Origin: Ancistrus triradiatus
Taxonomy: Eukaryota; Chordata; Actinopteri; Siluriformes; Loricariidae
Reading direction: 5' to 3'
DNA: 64,000 nucleotides
Assembly: GCA_025084515.1 (NCBI GenBank)
Contig: JAJAGP010002014.1
Span: forward strand, 1-64,000
In this document: positions 1 through 11,400 of the stretch, piece after piece
How positions within the stretch are numbered: the stretch's first letter is position 1
Layout of the letters: every line of letters begins with the position of its first letter
The notes under the pieces: model-generated
The model's input: the letters and a program-made list of their open reading frames with translations, nothing else
What the model was told of the DNA's origin: nothing
Database searches by the model: none
Made by a program: the position numbers and the translations under genes

Positions 1-917
1 GCTACCATAGATGGTTTGGAAGTTGTATTTCCATTCATTTGGCTCTGCGTGAGCTTTGTTGGACCATCGTCTTCGCCCTACTGGAATGTGTTTACATGAC
101 GGTGTCATTTGTTTGATAGTAGTTTGGGCCTAACTGTCTTACAGTTCCCTTACAAACGCTTTGCAGCTGCGGCTTTCAAAAGTGTTTTCCCAAACCAAAC
201 TTGCTGTACAAATGTTGAATTGTCTTTTTTTGCAGGAGTGACGCGAGCTCAAATCTCAGCTGGTGCCACTAGTTCTGGATGTTCTGGATAAGGGTGTGCA
301 CTGACTGCTGTAAATGTCTGGCACACCACAGAGCCAGTCTGAAATGCTTCTCTTTTCATTTCTGTGGTCCTAAACGCCTCAGGAGTGCGTTATATTGATA
401 TCTGCCACTGCTTGGTACTTTTTCAATGCATACTGGGGGAAGGAAGTCTGGGAGAAAGAGAGCTTCGGCTCGATCAGCAGCTCCAGGGACTCCTTCAACA
501 CAAAGTTACTCTATAAATGTCAATATGAGTTCAATAGGAAATGAGATGGATTACAGATGAACAGTGCCTAATGAATTCAAGTGCTGGAGTCAGCGGTGTC
601 ACGCCTGACGTTTCTGCTGATTTATCATGGCCTTTCACAAGTAATGCTAATCACCTTCAATCTGCTACGCCACAGTGGCAGCATTGTAGACTGTTAGTCA
701 TATTTTTCATTAATACCTATTGAAGAATCCAGAAAATATCAATTACAGCATATCCAAGTAGGGTTCATTCGATTAACCCACACATGCACACTCTGATTTA
801 TAGCCTTCCCACACAGACAGGTACATAGATTATCTAAATGATGCTGCTTTTTTGCTGAGAAGATTACAATTTAGACCAATCATATTGTTTAATAAATGAG
901 TAAATAAATACATAAAA
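1..917. other. Unassigned sequence upstream of first recognised exon
   Basis: I see no exon with cadherin homology or a convincing splice pair here, and no repeat I can name. The short open frames are unremarkable. It is probably intron of the cadherin gene whose earlier exons lie upstream of the window. Confidence 0.4.
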
Positions 918-1050
918 GGGACTGTGGTGGTGCACTGGTTAAGGTGGACCAGAAGTTACAGCGTTCAAGCCCCACCCCTGCGAAGCTGCCAGTGTTGGGC
1001 CATTGAGCAAGGCCCTTAAACCACAATTGCTTGGATTGTATGATGTACCT
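918..1050 (+). repeat. tRNA-derived SINE, partial
   Basis: It opens with the family head (gggactgtggtgg), has a B-box-like 'gttcaagcccc', and contains the body phrase 'gagcaaggcccttaa' followed by 'cacaattgcttggattgta'. The same body recurs at about ten other places in the window in both orientations. The 3' tail (ctctggataagggcgtctgc) is missing, so the copy is truncated. Confidence 0.7.
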
Positions 1051-1261
1051 ATGTATGTGTTCTGCCTTACCAAGGGCTTCCAGATTCCAAGTTTCAGAGT
1101 TGTCCAGGGGGCTGGGTCTGTGGTAGCAAACTGTGGTGCTAAACAAGTCAGAGCGAACATTGGGTTCTGGTTGAGCTTCATAGGTTACTTGTGATGTTTA
1201 TATAGAGATCTAACAGTAGTCCATGCTGTTGCATCTAATTTGGGCCACTGACTAAAAGTAC

Positions 1262-1390
1262 CTAATGGCTTGTTGATTAATGCCCTGGATCAGAAGGTTG
1301 CGAGTTCAAATCCTAATAACTACATCATGCTGTCACTGATGGGTCATTAGTCTTCTGAGCTCAGTTGTAAGTCGTTCTGCATAAGGAACT
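1262..1390 (+). repeat. Possible second tRNA-like SINE fragment
   Basis: A B-box-like 'gcgagttcaaatcct' is followed about 70 bases later by 'gtaagtcgttctgcataagg', which resembles the tail of the main SINE family. The body between them does not match the main family closely, so this is either a diverged copy or a related subfamily. Confidence 0.35.
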
Positions 1391-1399
1391 AAATCACTG

Positions 1400-2128
1400 T
1401 GCAATTAAAAGGAGGCTCTAGTACCCTGTTAGGCCGGTTCTAGCATGGATGCATGATGAGATACATGGTTGAGCATTGGAGGCAAAGAGGTTCCATATGG
1501 TGTCCTGTGGCACATTTGCCCACAGATGTTGCAGCTCGACCTGTAGATTCTCATCCATCATAGTAGCAGTTGGAACAAGTTGGGAGGAAGGCGACGGTGG
1601 CTGGCTGTCAATTGCAGGACACATAATGGGCACCATGAAAACAAATTTCCTTCTGCCAAGCACCTGGAAATGGTCCGGGCAGAGACGGGTGTGTAGTGAA
1701 GCTGCCACCTGTGTCTGGATGGTGGACGAAACTGTGGGATCTGCTCGTGCTTGTCGGAGGATCAAACCATCCTCTCTACTGGTGGTCTGTCTGGGCCGTT
1801 CAGAGCAACGTGTGCGTGTGCCCTCATGGAACCACTGCTAGATCAGAACAGCCTAGATGGCGGGCAATTGGTCGAAAGCGCCCCCTCTCAAAGTTGATCA
1901 ACTCTGCACAATGTCTTCGAGTGCATTGTAGAGGAATGTTGAGCAGTCAAGAGGTACACTACCCAAAAGTAGCCTCTGAGAGCCTTTTTAGAGGGCAGCA
2001 GGAGAAGCAATTTTGCTGCGTCTTGCGATCAGACCAAATGCATATCTACCTGAGACAGAATTGCATGCAAAGTTCTCCAGCAATCCGACATTTCTATCTG
2101 GGTGCTTTATTTTTTCTCAGCGAGTATA
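1400..2128 (-). mobile_element. Tc1-like transposon remnant, family C, copy 1
   Basis: It shares long stretches with the element at 27951-29314, including 'cacatttgcccacagatgtt', 'gacggtggctggctgtcaat', 'aagcacctggaaatgg' and 'gaggtacactacccaaaagt'. The middle of the transposase region is deleted relative to that copy. Transposase would read on the minus strand. The right end stops about 45 bases before the acceptor of the first recognised cadherin exon. Confidence 0.7.
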
Positions 2129-2173
2129 AAATACATTCCCATGACCATGTGTCCTGTTGTACTTTGCTCACAG

Positions 2174-2423
2174 ACCATTAAAGCGACCTCTCCTCTTGGT
2201 GACCCCCGTGTAACCTATAACCTGGAAGAAGGTCAGGTTCCCGAGACCAACATGCCTGTACGGTTCTACATCAAGCCCAATCGACAGGACGGTTCAGCCT
2301 CCATTCTAGTAGCCGAGCCGCTAGACTATGAGACCACACGGTTCTTCACACTGAGGGTCCGAGTACAGAATGTAGCAGCCGTACCACTCGCTTCCTTCAC
2401 CACAGTCTACATCAACATCACCG
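2174..2423 (+). CDS. Type III cadherin exon 1 (of those visible): EC repeat a
   Basis: The acceptor is ctcacag at 2167-2173 and the donor gtaagg at 2424. Phase is 0 in and 1 out. It encodes most of an EC repeat, starting TIKATSPLGDPRVTYNLEEG and containing SILVAEPLDYE. The terminal G joins AT of the next exon to give the D of the DVNDN linker. The sequence is strikingly like the corresponding repeat of Drosophila N-cadherin as I recall it. Confidence 0.9.
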
Positions 2424-5400
2424 GTAAGGACTGACTACTCTCTCACACACAGGAGCTCTTACATATCGCAAACTGACAGCACTTAGTGCTTACCTCCGGT
2501 TTCCTCCCCGGTTCCAAAGAGGTGCATTAGGTTAATTGGTCGCTTTAAATTACCCCAGCGTGAGTGTGACTGATGAGTATCCCTCTCATGAATAGACATT
2601 GATGCTGATGTGATGTTAAATAAATACATAAACAAACAAACTTACTGCTTACAAGAAAACATACAGTAGAAAGCTCTATGCGTTCCAAAAAATTAGTTCT
2701 TTACACAGAACACTCATTACGGAGAAAATCACTGTAAACACAGAAGTCTGAACGACCTTTACCCAGGGCACTGACACAACCCCATACCATGACAGAGCCT
2801 GGCTATTGGACTTTGTTGATAACAGTCTGGATGGTCTTTTTAATCTTTAATTCAGAGCAGACTGTGTCTATTTCTTCCAAAAAAAGACCTGGAATACTGA
2901 TTCATCTGCCCACAGTACCACTGTGGTTTGGTCCATCCTAGGTGCTTTGAGCCCAGAGAAGTCGACATTGCTTCGGAACATGGTTAAAATAAGACTTTCT
3001 TTTTGGCAAAGCAATGTTTTAAGTGGCATTTGTGAATGTAACTCTGTATTGTAGTGCCTGATAAAGGTTTGATAAGGTAATCCCTTGCCCATGTGGTTCT
3101 ATCAGCTATTGATGCAGTGCCGTCTGAGGGATTGGAGATCACGGGTTTTCAGCTTAGGTTTGCACTATCATACTAAGTTTTGAAGGAGCATATTAGACCC
3201 CTTGTGCCACCCAAGCACCAATATAAGAATATATTTCTAAAATATGTGAAATTAGCGCTATATTGAAAGGGCATACAGAACGATTTAGCTGATAAAATAC
3301 TATCACTGACTGGAACTGAGCAAGAACAGACAGTGAGCTGCCTGTGTGACTGTACATGCATGTATGAGGTTGGGGAAGAGGCAGTAGCGAAGCAGTGAGC
3401 AGCTACAGCAGGGAAGCACAACACTGGAGACCGCATCAGCATTAATTAGGTGGAAAATGGAGATTGAAAGGGAATGAAAGGAAGACAAAGCCCTTGGAAA
3501 GCTCATTTGAGAGACGGTGTAATCAGAGCACTGCAGGGAAGAGCCGAGTTCCTCTTGCAGTTCTTACACACACACACACACACACACACAAACCACCCCT
3601 ACCTGGTGTGCGGCTTCTCAGCTGCCACTCTCCGGTGGAAACACTTGTGCATCCCTATAAACCTGCAACAGATGGTGTATAACGTGATTTGATAACAGAA
3701 CATCATCTCTGTGTTTGTCTCTGTTTCTCGACTCAGATGTCAATGACAACGTCCCGTTCTTCATGTCGAGTACCTATGAAGCCACGGTGCCCGAAGGAGC
3801 TGAGATCGGCACCTCTGTGGCCCAGGTTGCTGCCTCTGATCTGGACTCTGGCCTCCATGGCATGGCAAGTCAAGTCAGATTTATTTATAGCGCATTTTAC
3901 AATGGAGCGTTGTCTCAAAGCAGCTTTACAATTTTTTATAATTATCTTAGAATATCTAGGGCCAATCCCAAATTGAGCAAGTCTAGAGTGACAGTGGTAA
4001 TTAAAACTACCTAAACATTATAAGGAAGAGACCTTGGGAGGTCCAAGACTAAAAAAGGGAACATTTTCCTTGGATGGCTTAGATGATAAATGTAAGAATT
4101 GAACTAATTTATCTAGTCAGATAAGTCTGTAGTAATAATTAAAAATAACTATTTTTTTCACAAATAGCCAAGTCTAGACTCTAAAGACAGAGGAATCAGG
4201 CTACACATAAGGTACCAGGTGATGAGTTTAGCCATTTCTGTGTTGTTATCAATTATTTCACCCATTTTCATGATGTAAGCCGGTAATTCTGGAGTGATCT
4301 GTGTTACTGTGGACTGTGTATAGACGTTTAGACTAAATATACCTTTTTCTCCTTCAAGATCAATTACCTCATCCTGAAGGACCAGAGCGGCGACTCTCAG
4401 TTTTTCAACATTAACCCGTACACGGGCGTCATCCACACTCGTGCCACCTTTGACCGCGAGCAGAAGAGCTCCTACCTGATTGAGGTTCAGTCCCAGGACA
4501 GCTCAGAGTCGGCCCGACCCGGGCAGCAGGGTCAGCCGAATACAGGTGTGCTGACTCACGCTTTTCTCATGTGCAGATTCTGTAGAACTTACAGAACAGG
4601 ATCTAGACAAGTGCAGAAATTTCATTTCAGTGTTATGGGGGGGCAATAATCAGTAAAAGGTGCTACCAAAAGTACTGTTGTATTAATGATCTCACCCAAC
4701 GGAACCTTAACTGGGAAGCAACATGAAGATGTTTCAGTTTGAATTTGCACTGTAGTCATTAAATATGTGTTACTGGTCTAATCTTGCACTGTATTCGAAA
4801 TGGCATACTACATACTACTCGAAGTAGTACAGTCGTGCTTGAAAGTTTGTGAACCCTTTAGAATTTTCTATATTTCTGCGTAAATATGACCTAAAACATC
4901 ATCAAATTTTCACACAAGTCCTAAAAGTAGATAAAGAGAACCCAGTTAAACAAATTAGACAAAAATATTAAACCCTTACTTTCAGTATCTGGTGTGACCC
5001 CCCTGTGCAGCAATAACTGCAGCTAAACGTTTCCTGTAGCTGTTGATCAGTCCTGCACACCGGCTTGGAGGAATTTTAGCCCATTCCTCCGTACAGAACA
5101 GCTTCAGCTCTGGGATGTTGGTGGGTTTCCTCACATTAGCTGCTCACTTCAGGTCCTTCCACAACATTTCCATTGGATTAAGGTCAGGACTGGTTGACTT
5201 GGCCATTCCAGAACATGAACTTTATTCTTCTTTAACCATTCTTTGGTAGAACGGCTTGTGTGCTTAGGGTTGTTGTCTTGCTGCAAATGACCCACCTTCT
5301 CTTGAGATTCAGTTCATGGACAGATGTCCTGACATTTTTCCTTTAGAATTCCTCTCTGATCTCATTCAGAATTCATTGTTCCATCAATGATGGCAAGCCG

Positions 5401-8400
5401 TCTTGCCCAGATGCAGCAAATCAGGCCCAAACCATGATACTTAACCACCACCATGTTTTCAACAGATTTGGATAAGGTCCTTATGCTGGAATGCAGTGTT
5501 TTCCTTTCTCCAAACATAACACTTTTCTATTAAAGCAAGAAGTTCAGTTTTAGTCTCATCCATCCACAAAACTTTTCTCTCCCAGTAGCCTTCTGGCTCG
5601 TCCACGTGATCTTTAGCAAACTGCAGACGAGCAGCAAGCAATTGTTCTTTTTGGAGAGCAGTGGCTTTCTCCTTGCAACCCTGCCATGCACACCCATTGT
5701 TGTTCAGGTGTTCTTCTGATGTTGTGGACTCATGAACATTAACATTAGCCAATGTGAGAGAGGCCTTCAGTTGCTTAGAAGTTACCCTGGGGGTCCTTTG
5801 TGACCTCACCAACTATTCTACACGCCTTGAGTCTTGGAGTGATCTTTGTTGGTACGACCACCTCCTGGGGAGGGTAACAATGGTCGTTGAATTTTGAATT
5901 TCTCCATTTGTACACAATCTGTCTGACTGTGGATTGGTGGAGTCCAACTCTTTAGAGATGGTTTTGTAACCTTTTCCAGCCAAGATGAGCATCAACAACT
6001 CTTTTTTTCCGAGGTTCTCAGAACCTCATTTGGTTTCGTTCGTGCCATGATACACCTTTTCCACAAACATGTGCTGTGAAGAGCAGACTTTGATAGATCC
6101 CTGTTCTTTAAATAAAACAGCGTGCCCCCTCTCACACCTGATTGGCATCCCATTGATTGAAAACACCTGCCTCTAATTTCAACGTTCAAATGAACTGCTA
6201 ATCCTAGTGGTTTTACTAATATGTAATATTGGATCATTTTTTCCTCAATAAATAAATGACCAAGTATAATATTTTTGTCTCATTTTTTTAACTGGTTCTC
6301 TTTATCTACTTTTTAGTGACTGTTTGAGGACTTGTGTGAAAATCTGATGATTGTTTAAGGTCATATTTTATGCAGAAATATGGAAAATTCTAAAGGGTTC
6401 CTCTGATATTTAGGGAGGTCTAAGAGAATAAATTAGGTGGTTTTGAGTTGTAGGAATGCACAGCAGGCTTCCAAAAGTGTTTTGCTCTTTGATATATTAG
6501 CTATTAAAATTAATCATCACACTGCTGGTTTCATAAAGACTATGCTACGTTGTGCTTCTCCACACAGACACGGCCTACGTGAGGATTTTCGTCACCGATG
6601 TGAATGATAACGCTCCAGCCTTTGCTCAGCCTGTGTACGAGATCAGTGTGGAGGAGGACAAGGAAGTGGGCTACGTAGTCATTACTGTCACTGCTAATGA
6701 TGAAGATGAAGGTAAGAGCATTGATTGCCGTCGTGATGGAAGTTCCAGAGAACTCTGCAATCGCTCCGTAGCTCTTACTTTAACGCAACAAATCAGAGTA
6801 GGCAGAAAAGGTTTGTGAACCTCATTCACTTTTCATACCAGCTTAGTACATTTCAGGGTCGCAGTCCTAAACAACAAATCACAGTGGGACACTTTGACTC
6901 TTAGGTGTGCCTTTGTTATGTGGAAGGAAACCGGACTACATCGGGGAAACCCACACAGACACAGGGAGAACATGCAAATTCCACAATGGCCCTAATTGAG
7001 TAAGCCTGGGGCGACAGTGGCAAGGTAAAACACCCTAAATTTTGTAAGGAAGAAAGATTGGGAGGACCCAGAGAAGGTCACTGTGCTATCCAAGTTTATT
7101 ATGAAGTGACCTAATACTGTACATATTCTGTCTAATCCAATAAAAACAATCAGCTGAACATTCACTTGTAATGTGAAGGTTGGGTGGTGGGCTTATGGAA
7201 CCCTGCAATGGACAGGCACCCTGCCCAAGGTGTAACTTTGCCTCCACCCAGTCAAGACTCTAGACCCTGCCCTGTGACCCTGGCCAGGACAGTATTAGAT
7301 CCTACAGTGACTCATCTAAGCTGCCCAAGCTGGTTGGGTCCGTTTTTGAGACTTGGTCCTCCTGAGGTTCCTTCCAGATAATGTTTAGGGAATTATTCCT
7401 TGCCACTGTCGCCTCAGTTTGGGATTGGCCTTAGATAACGGAAGATAATAGCAAATTGTAAAGCTGCTTTGAGACAATGCTCCATTGTGAAAAGCGCTAT
7501 AGAAATAAATCTGACTTTGACATGGACCAGGGTAAAGCTGTATGCTTTGCTTTGTGTTGTACGTTCCATGTCTTTTTTGAAACCACGGATAAAGCTGGAA
7601 TAGAGTTGGGAACCTCTTTCTCAAATGTTCTAGTGAATGTGATGAGATTGGGGGTTGTAGAGGTTCCGTAGTGGCGTTCTAATAAAATGTGTGCATTTCT
7701 CCATACTCAAATCAACAACGTGATTCAGATGAGCTTAGAAGAGGAATTGTAGAAAGCCATAACCCTAGAAAATGCTGCTAATGTTCAACAGCATCTTGTT
7801 CAACCGGTGAAGCATGGTGGAGGAGCATCACGGTTCAGGGCTACTTTGATGCTTAGGGATAGCTTCATCACCTGAAACCTCAGAATGGTTTAAAATAGAC
7901 TTTAGACCTTTTGGGAAGATGTGCTATGACCTGAAGATGGATATTCATGTAAAGGCCTATTCACACAAAAAAACAGGAAGCTATCATTTGTGTTATTTGT
8001 GGACATGAACAGATTAGAATCCACTTGGATAAACAAAGAAACAGTTCCATACAGTCACTGGGAGCTTTATCACCATCATTCTTTCAGTTCTATTCCACCA
8101 GATCTTTTCTTTAATATCCATGTTTTATAGTCAGTGTGTTGCTTGTCCTCTAAGCTCCTGTGCTCTGCTACTAGCAGGATGAGCTGTTCTGCCCGACAAC
8201 CGAGCTCTGATTGGTCAGCCAGATTTTAACACATCCGAACAACGCAGAAATTAGAACAGGCTCCGATTAAAGATTTTACGCAGCGTCGGTGTGAAGGACG
8301 GATTTAATATCAGTGTTCTTTTTCAAAACGTTTTGACGTGTAAAATTCAGGCTCGGTGTGAAAAGGCCTTAAGAAATTCCAATAAAATCTGGTCAGAAGC

Positions 8401-11400
8401 TCCAGGTAACTAAAGGCAGTCCAACAGTTATTAAACACAAGGGTTCACATACTGTATATTTCAGCCAAAACCATAAAGGTTTCGTGTTCGGGCAGAATAT
8501 TTGTCTCCCTGAGCTTGTGTACTATTATTGCTAGGATGAGGATCAGACCGAGACAGCTACATGCTCTCCCTGCTGAAAAGTCTCTATTTACGGATCCTGT
8601 CACCTGTCTGCTTTTTAATGTGGATTTTCCTCAGCCTGCATGAATCTGTAATGATATTTTTGACAGCTTGAGGCTGGGAAAAATAATCATAGTGTGAGGT
8701 AAAATTCATCTTTCTCCCCACTGAGCTTGTTAGCGAATCTCTGCGGCGGTTGTGGGAGTAAGACGTTCAGACCCCTGAGGTGGCTGTTTCATGTCGGCGT
8801 CTTTCTTTTGTTCGTCGCTCGTAGTTTTGCAAAGGAAAAAAATAAATAAGAGCCTGCTTTAATGACAGCTAAACCCTTTGTGAGAAGGATGCCGGGAATT
8901 ATTTACAAGTGATGCTTCCTTACTTAGATTTATCTTTCCGTTCAAGCACAGAATGAACAACTTTGTCACCACGTTCATCAGGTGTCCACTGTATTGAGGA
9001 ACCACTGTGGAGTGGCGCTGTACATTTAAGCAGCAGAACACGAGAGGTGTGATATCACGAATAACACGGCTGTTATTTGGTGGCGGTCGCTGAGGCGAGT
9101 GCCATAGATAATCATTGACAGATAATATATTTACATTACAGCCTAAAAGACTATGTGACTGTGGTAAGGTCCGGTCAGCGACCTGTTTCACAGAACCTAC
9201 ATCTGTACATTTACATTTACAGCATTTAGCAGACGCCCTTATCCAGAGCGACTTACAGTTGGTACAGTCTTACAATCCAAGCAGTTGTGGGTTAAGGGCC
9301 ACAGTCTTACAATCCAAGCGACTTACAATTGGTACAGTCTTACAATCCAAGCACTTGTGGGTTAAGGGTCTTGCTCAAGGACCCAACAGTGGCAGCTTGG
9401 CAGAAATGGGATTTGAACCCTGGACCTTCTGGTCCAGAGTCCATTACCTTAACCGCTAGGCTACCACAGTGTTACGCAAGATGTTAAGCAAATGATGGTC
9501 AATTAATGCTCGATTTTGTTTGTTGTTTTAGTTAACACAACCTTTGCATTGAACATCCTTACATACAGCAAAGTTTAGAAAATGTAATGCATATGATTAA
9601 AATTTTTTTGAGCAAAATAGGTGACATTTTGCACGTGCAAACTTTTGGGCGTCTTGCAAAGGGACCCCTGGTGTTTTTGCAAGGTCTCAGAACTTAATTG
9701 TCTTAATAGTTCATTAAGTTTTACAGAAATATTTGCATTTATTTTTCAGCGTTCAAACTTTTGGATTATTTCTAGTTTGTTACAGTTCAGTTCAGGGTAG
9801 TTCTTTCTGGTTTTCATTTATTTTTACACTGTGCTAGTGTTTTATTTTAAACAATAGTATTCATTAGAACACAATATGAAAACATTTAGTACATTTTTAA
9901 TGCCTTTCAAGACTGCGATTCTCTTCTTTCAGCAGTTGTTGCAAGGGTTCTGTCATTCAGGCGTGAATTAGATATACAGGGCATTCGGAAAGTCTTCAGA
10001 CCCTTTCACTTTTTCACATTTTATTCTGTGGTCTTGTGCTAAAATAAAAAGCAATTCCAGTTTTTCACCATCAGCTGAGCTGAATTTCAAGTGTCCTAGC
10101 AAAGGGTCTGAATACTTATGTCCATGTGAAATTCTAGTTTTTCCTTTGTAATAAATTAGCAAAACTTTCTGAAATTCTGTTTCCACTTTCTCATTATGGG
10201 GCACTGACTGCAGAGTGATGGGGAAAAATAGTTGTTTTTTTATTTTAGCACAAGGCCTGGACATAACAAAATGTGAAAATAGTGAAAAGGTATGAAGACG
10301 TTCTGAATGTATTGTATTTAAGTATTTATTTCCTATTATATTTCGGCCATTAAAGCGAACAGACGTTGAAGATAGGACGTTAAATGGTGCATAGCTGTAC
10401 TAAAATGTATTTATAGATTTAGATTATTTTGAAATGATAACAACCTGTATTATGAATAGATCTGGATTAGTTGAGCCTTGACCAAAGCCTTGTAGATACC
10501 CTACCGATACACCGGTTTGCCCTGTCCGTTTTGAGCGAGACATGCTCGGACAGGTCACCTTTCAGTTCAGTGTAGCGTGTCAGTCGGCTGTCTTTCCGCC
10601 CCCGTATCACCTCCGTCACCGCTGGACTCCGCTGGCCTGTCACTCGTGGATGGTTCAGTAACAGGATTACTGCACCTGATTTCCTTCCTGTCTTCATCAG
10701 CACAGAAGATGAACTCTGCTCATCCGTCATCGCAAACAAACACGTGGGGCCGCGAGGGCTCTCGCCTCTGTCACGCGGCTTCACCTGTTAAATACGCTAC
10801 ACGTGTTTGACAAATGCAGGGTGGCATGTAGCAACCATCAGCAGGCTGAGAGCCCAGGGGGGAGCACTAGCGAGCGATGCAGGTGGCTAAAAGCTCATTA
10901 TGGATGAGACAGCAGCCATGGCGTAGAGGTGAAGGTGTCAAGCTGGCCTGCCATGGCTGGATGGACTGCACGGATCTGCCAGACAGCTAATATCTCAGAC
11001 CTGTCACGGCCAGGAATGCAAATCAGAGCAATGACACGCTGTCTTTGCGCCATCTTTGGAAAGCGTCCAGTATTTCATTTCACACTGAGGGTAAACGTAG
11101 GAAATTAGGGCAATTAGTGAGGCAGGATTTGGATGTATTCAGTGGAGAATATCATAAAATAGACGATATAACAAAATCTACAGGATATAATACAATAGTA
11201 TCTAAAACACATACAGTAATGTAATGGAAATCAAGTAGCAATTGTGTTCACTATATGGCCAAAACTATACAGACACCCATTCTAACGTATTACATCTGTT
11301 ATTTCAGCCACGTTAACTGCTATGGAATCTTCACTGACATAATGACAGTAGAACGTGTTGTACTGAACACATCGGTGACTCTCAGGACAGGTACATGCCA

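Noticed and set aside
9206..9472. tRNA genes at the B-box-containing sites
   Set aside because: The A- and B-box-like motifs belong to SINEs repeated many times with a shared non-tRNA body and tail. No cloverleaf with intact acceptor stem is evident.
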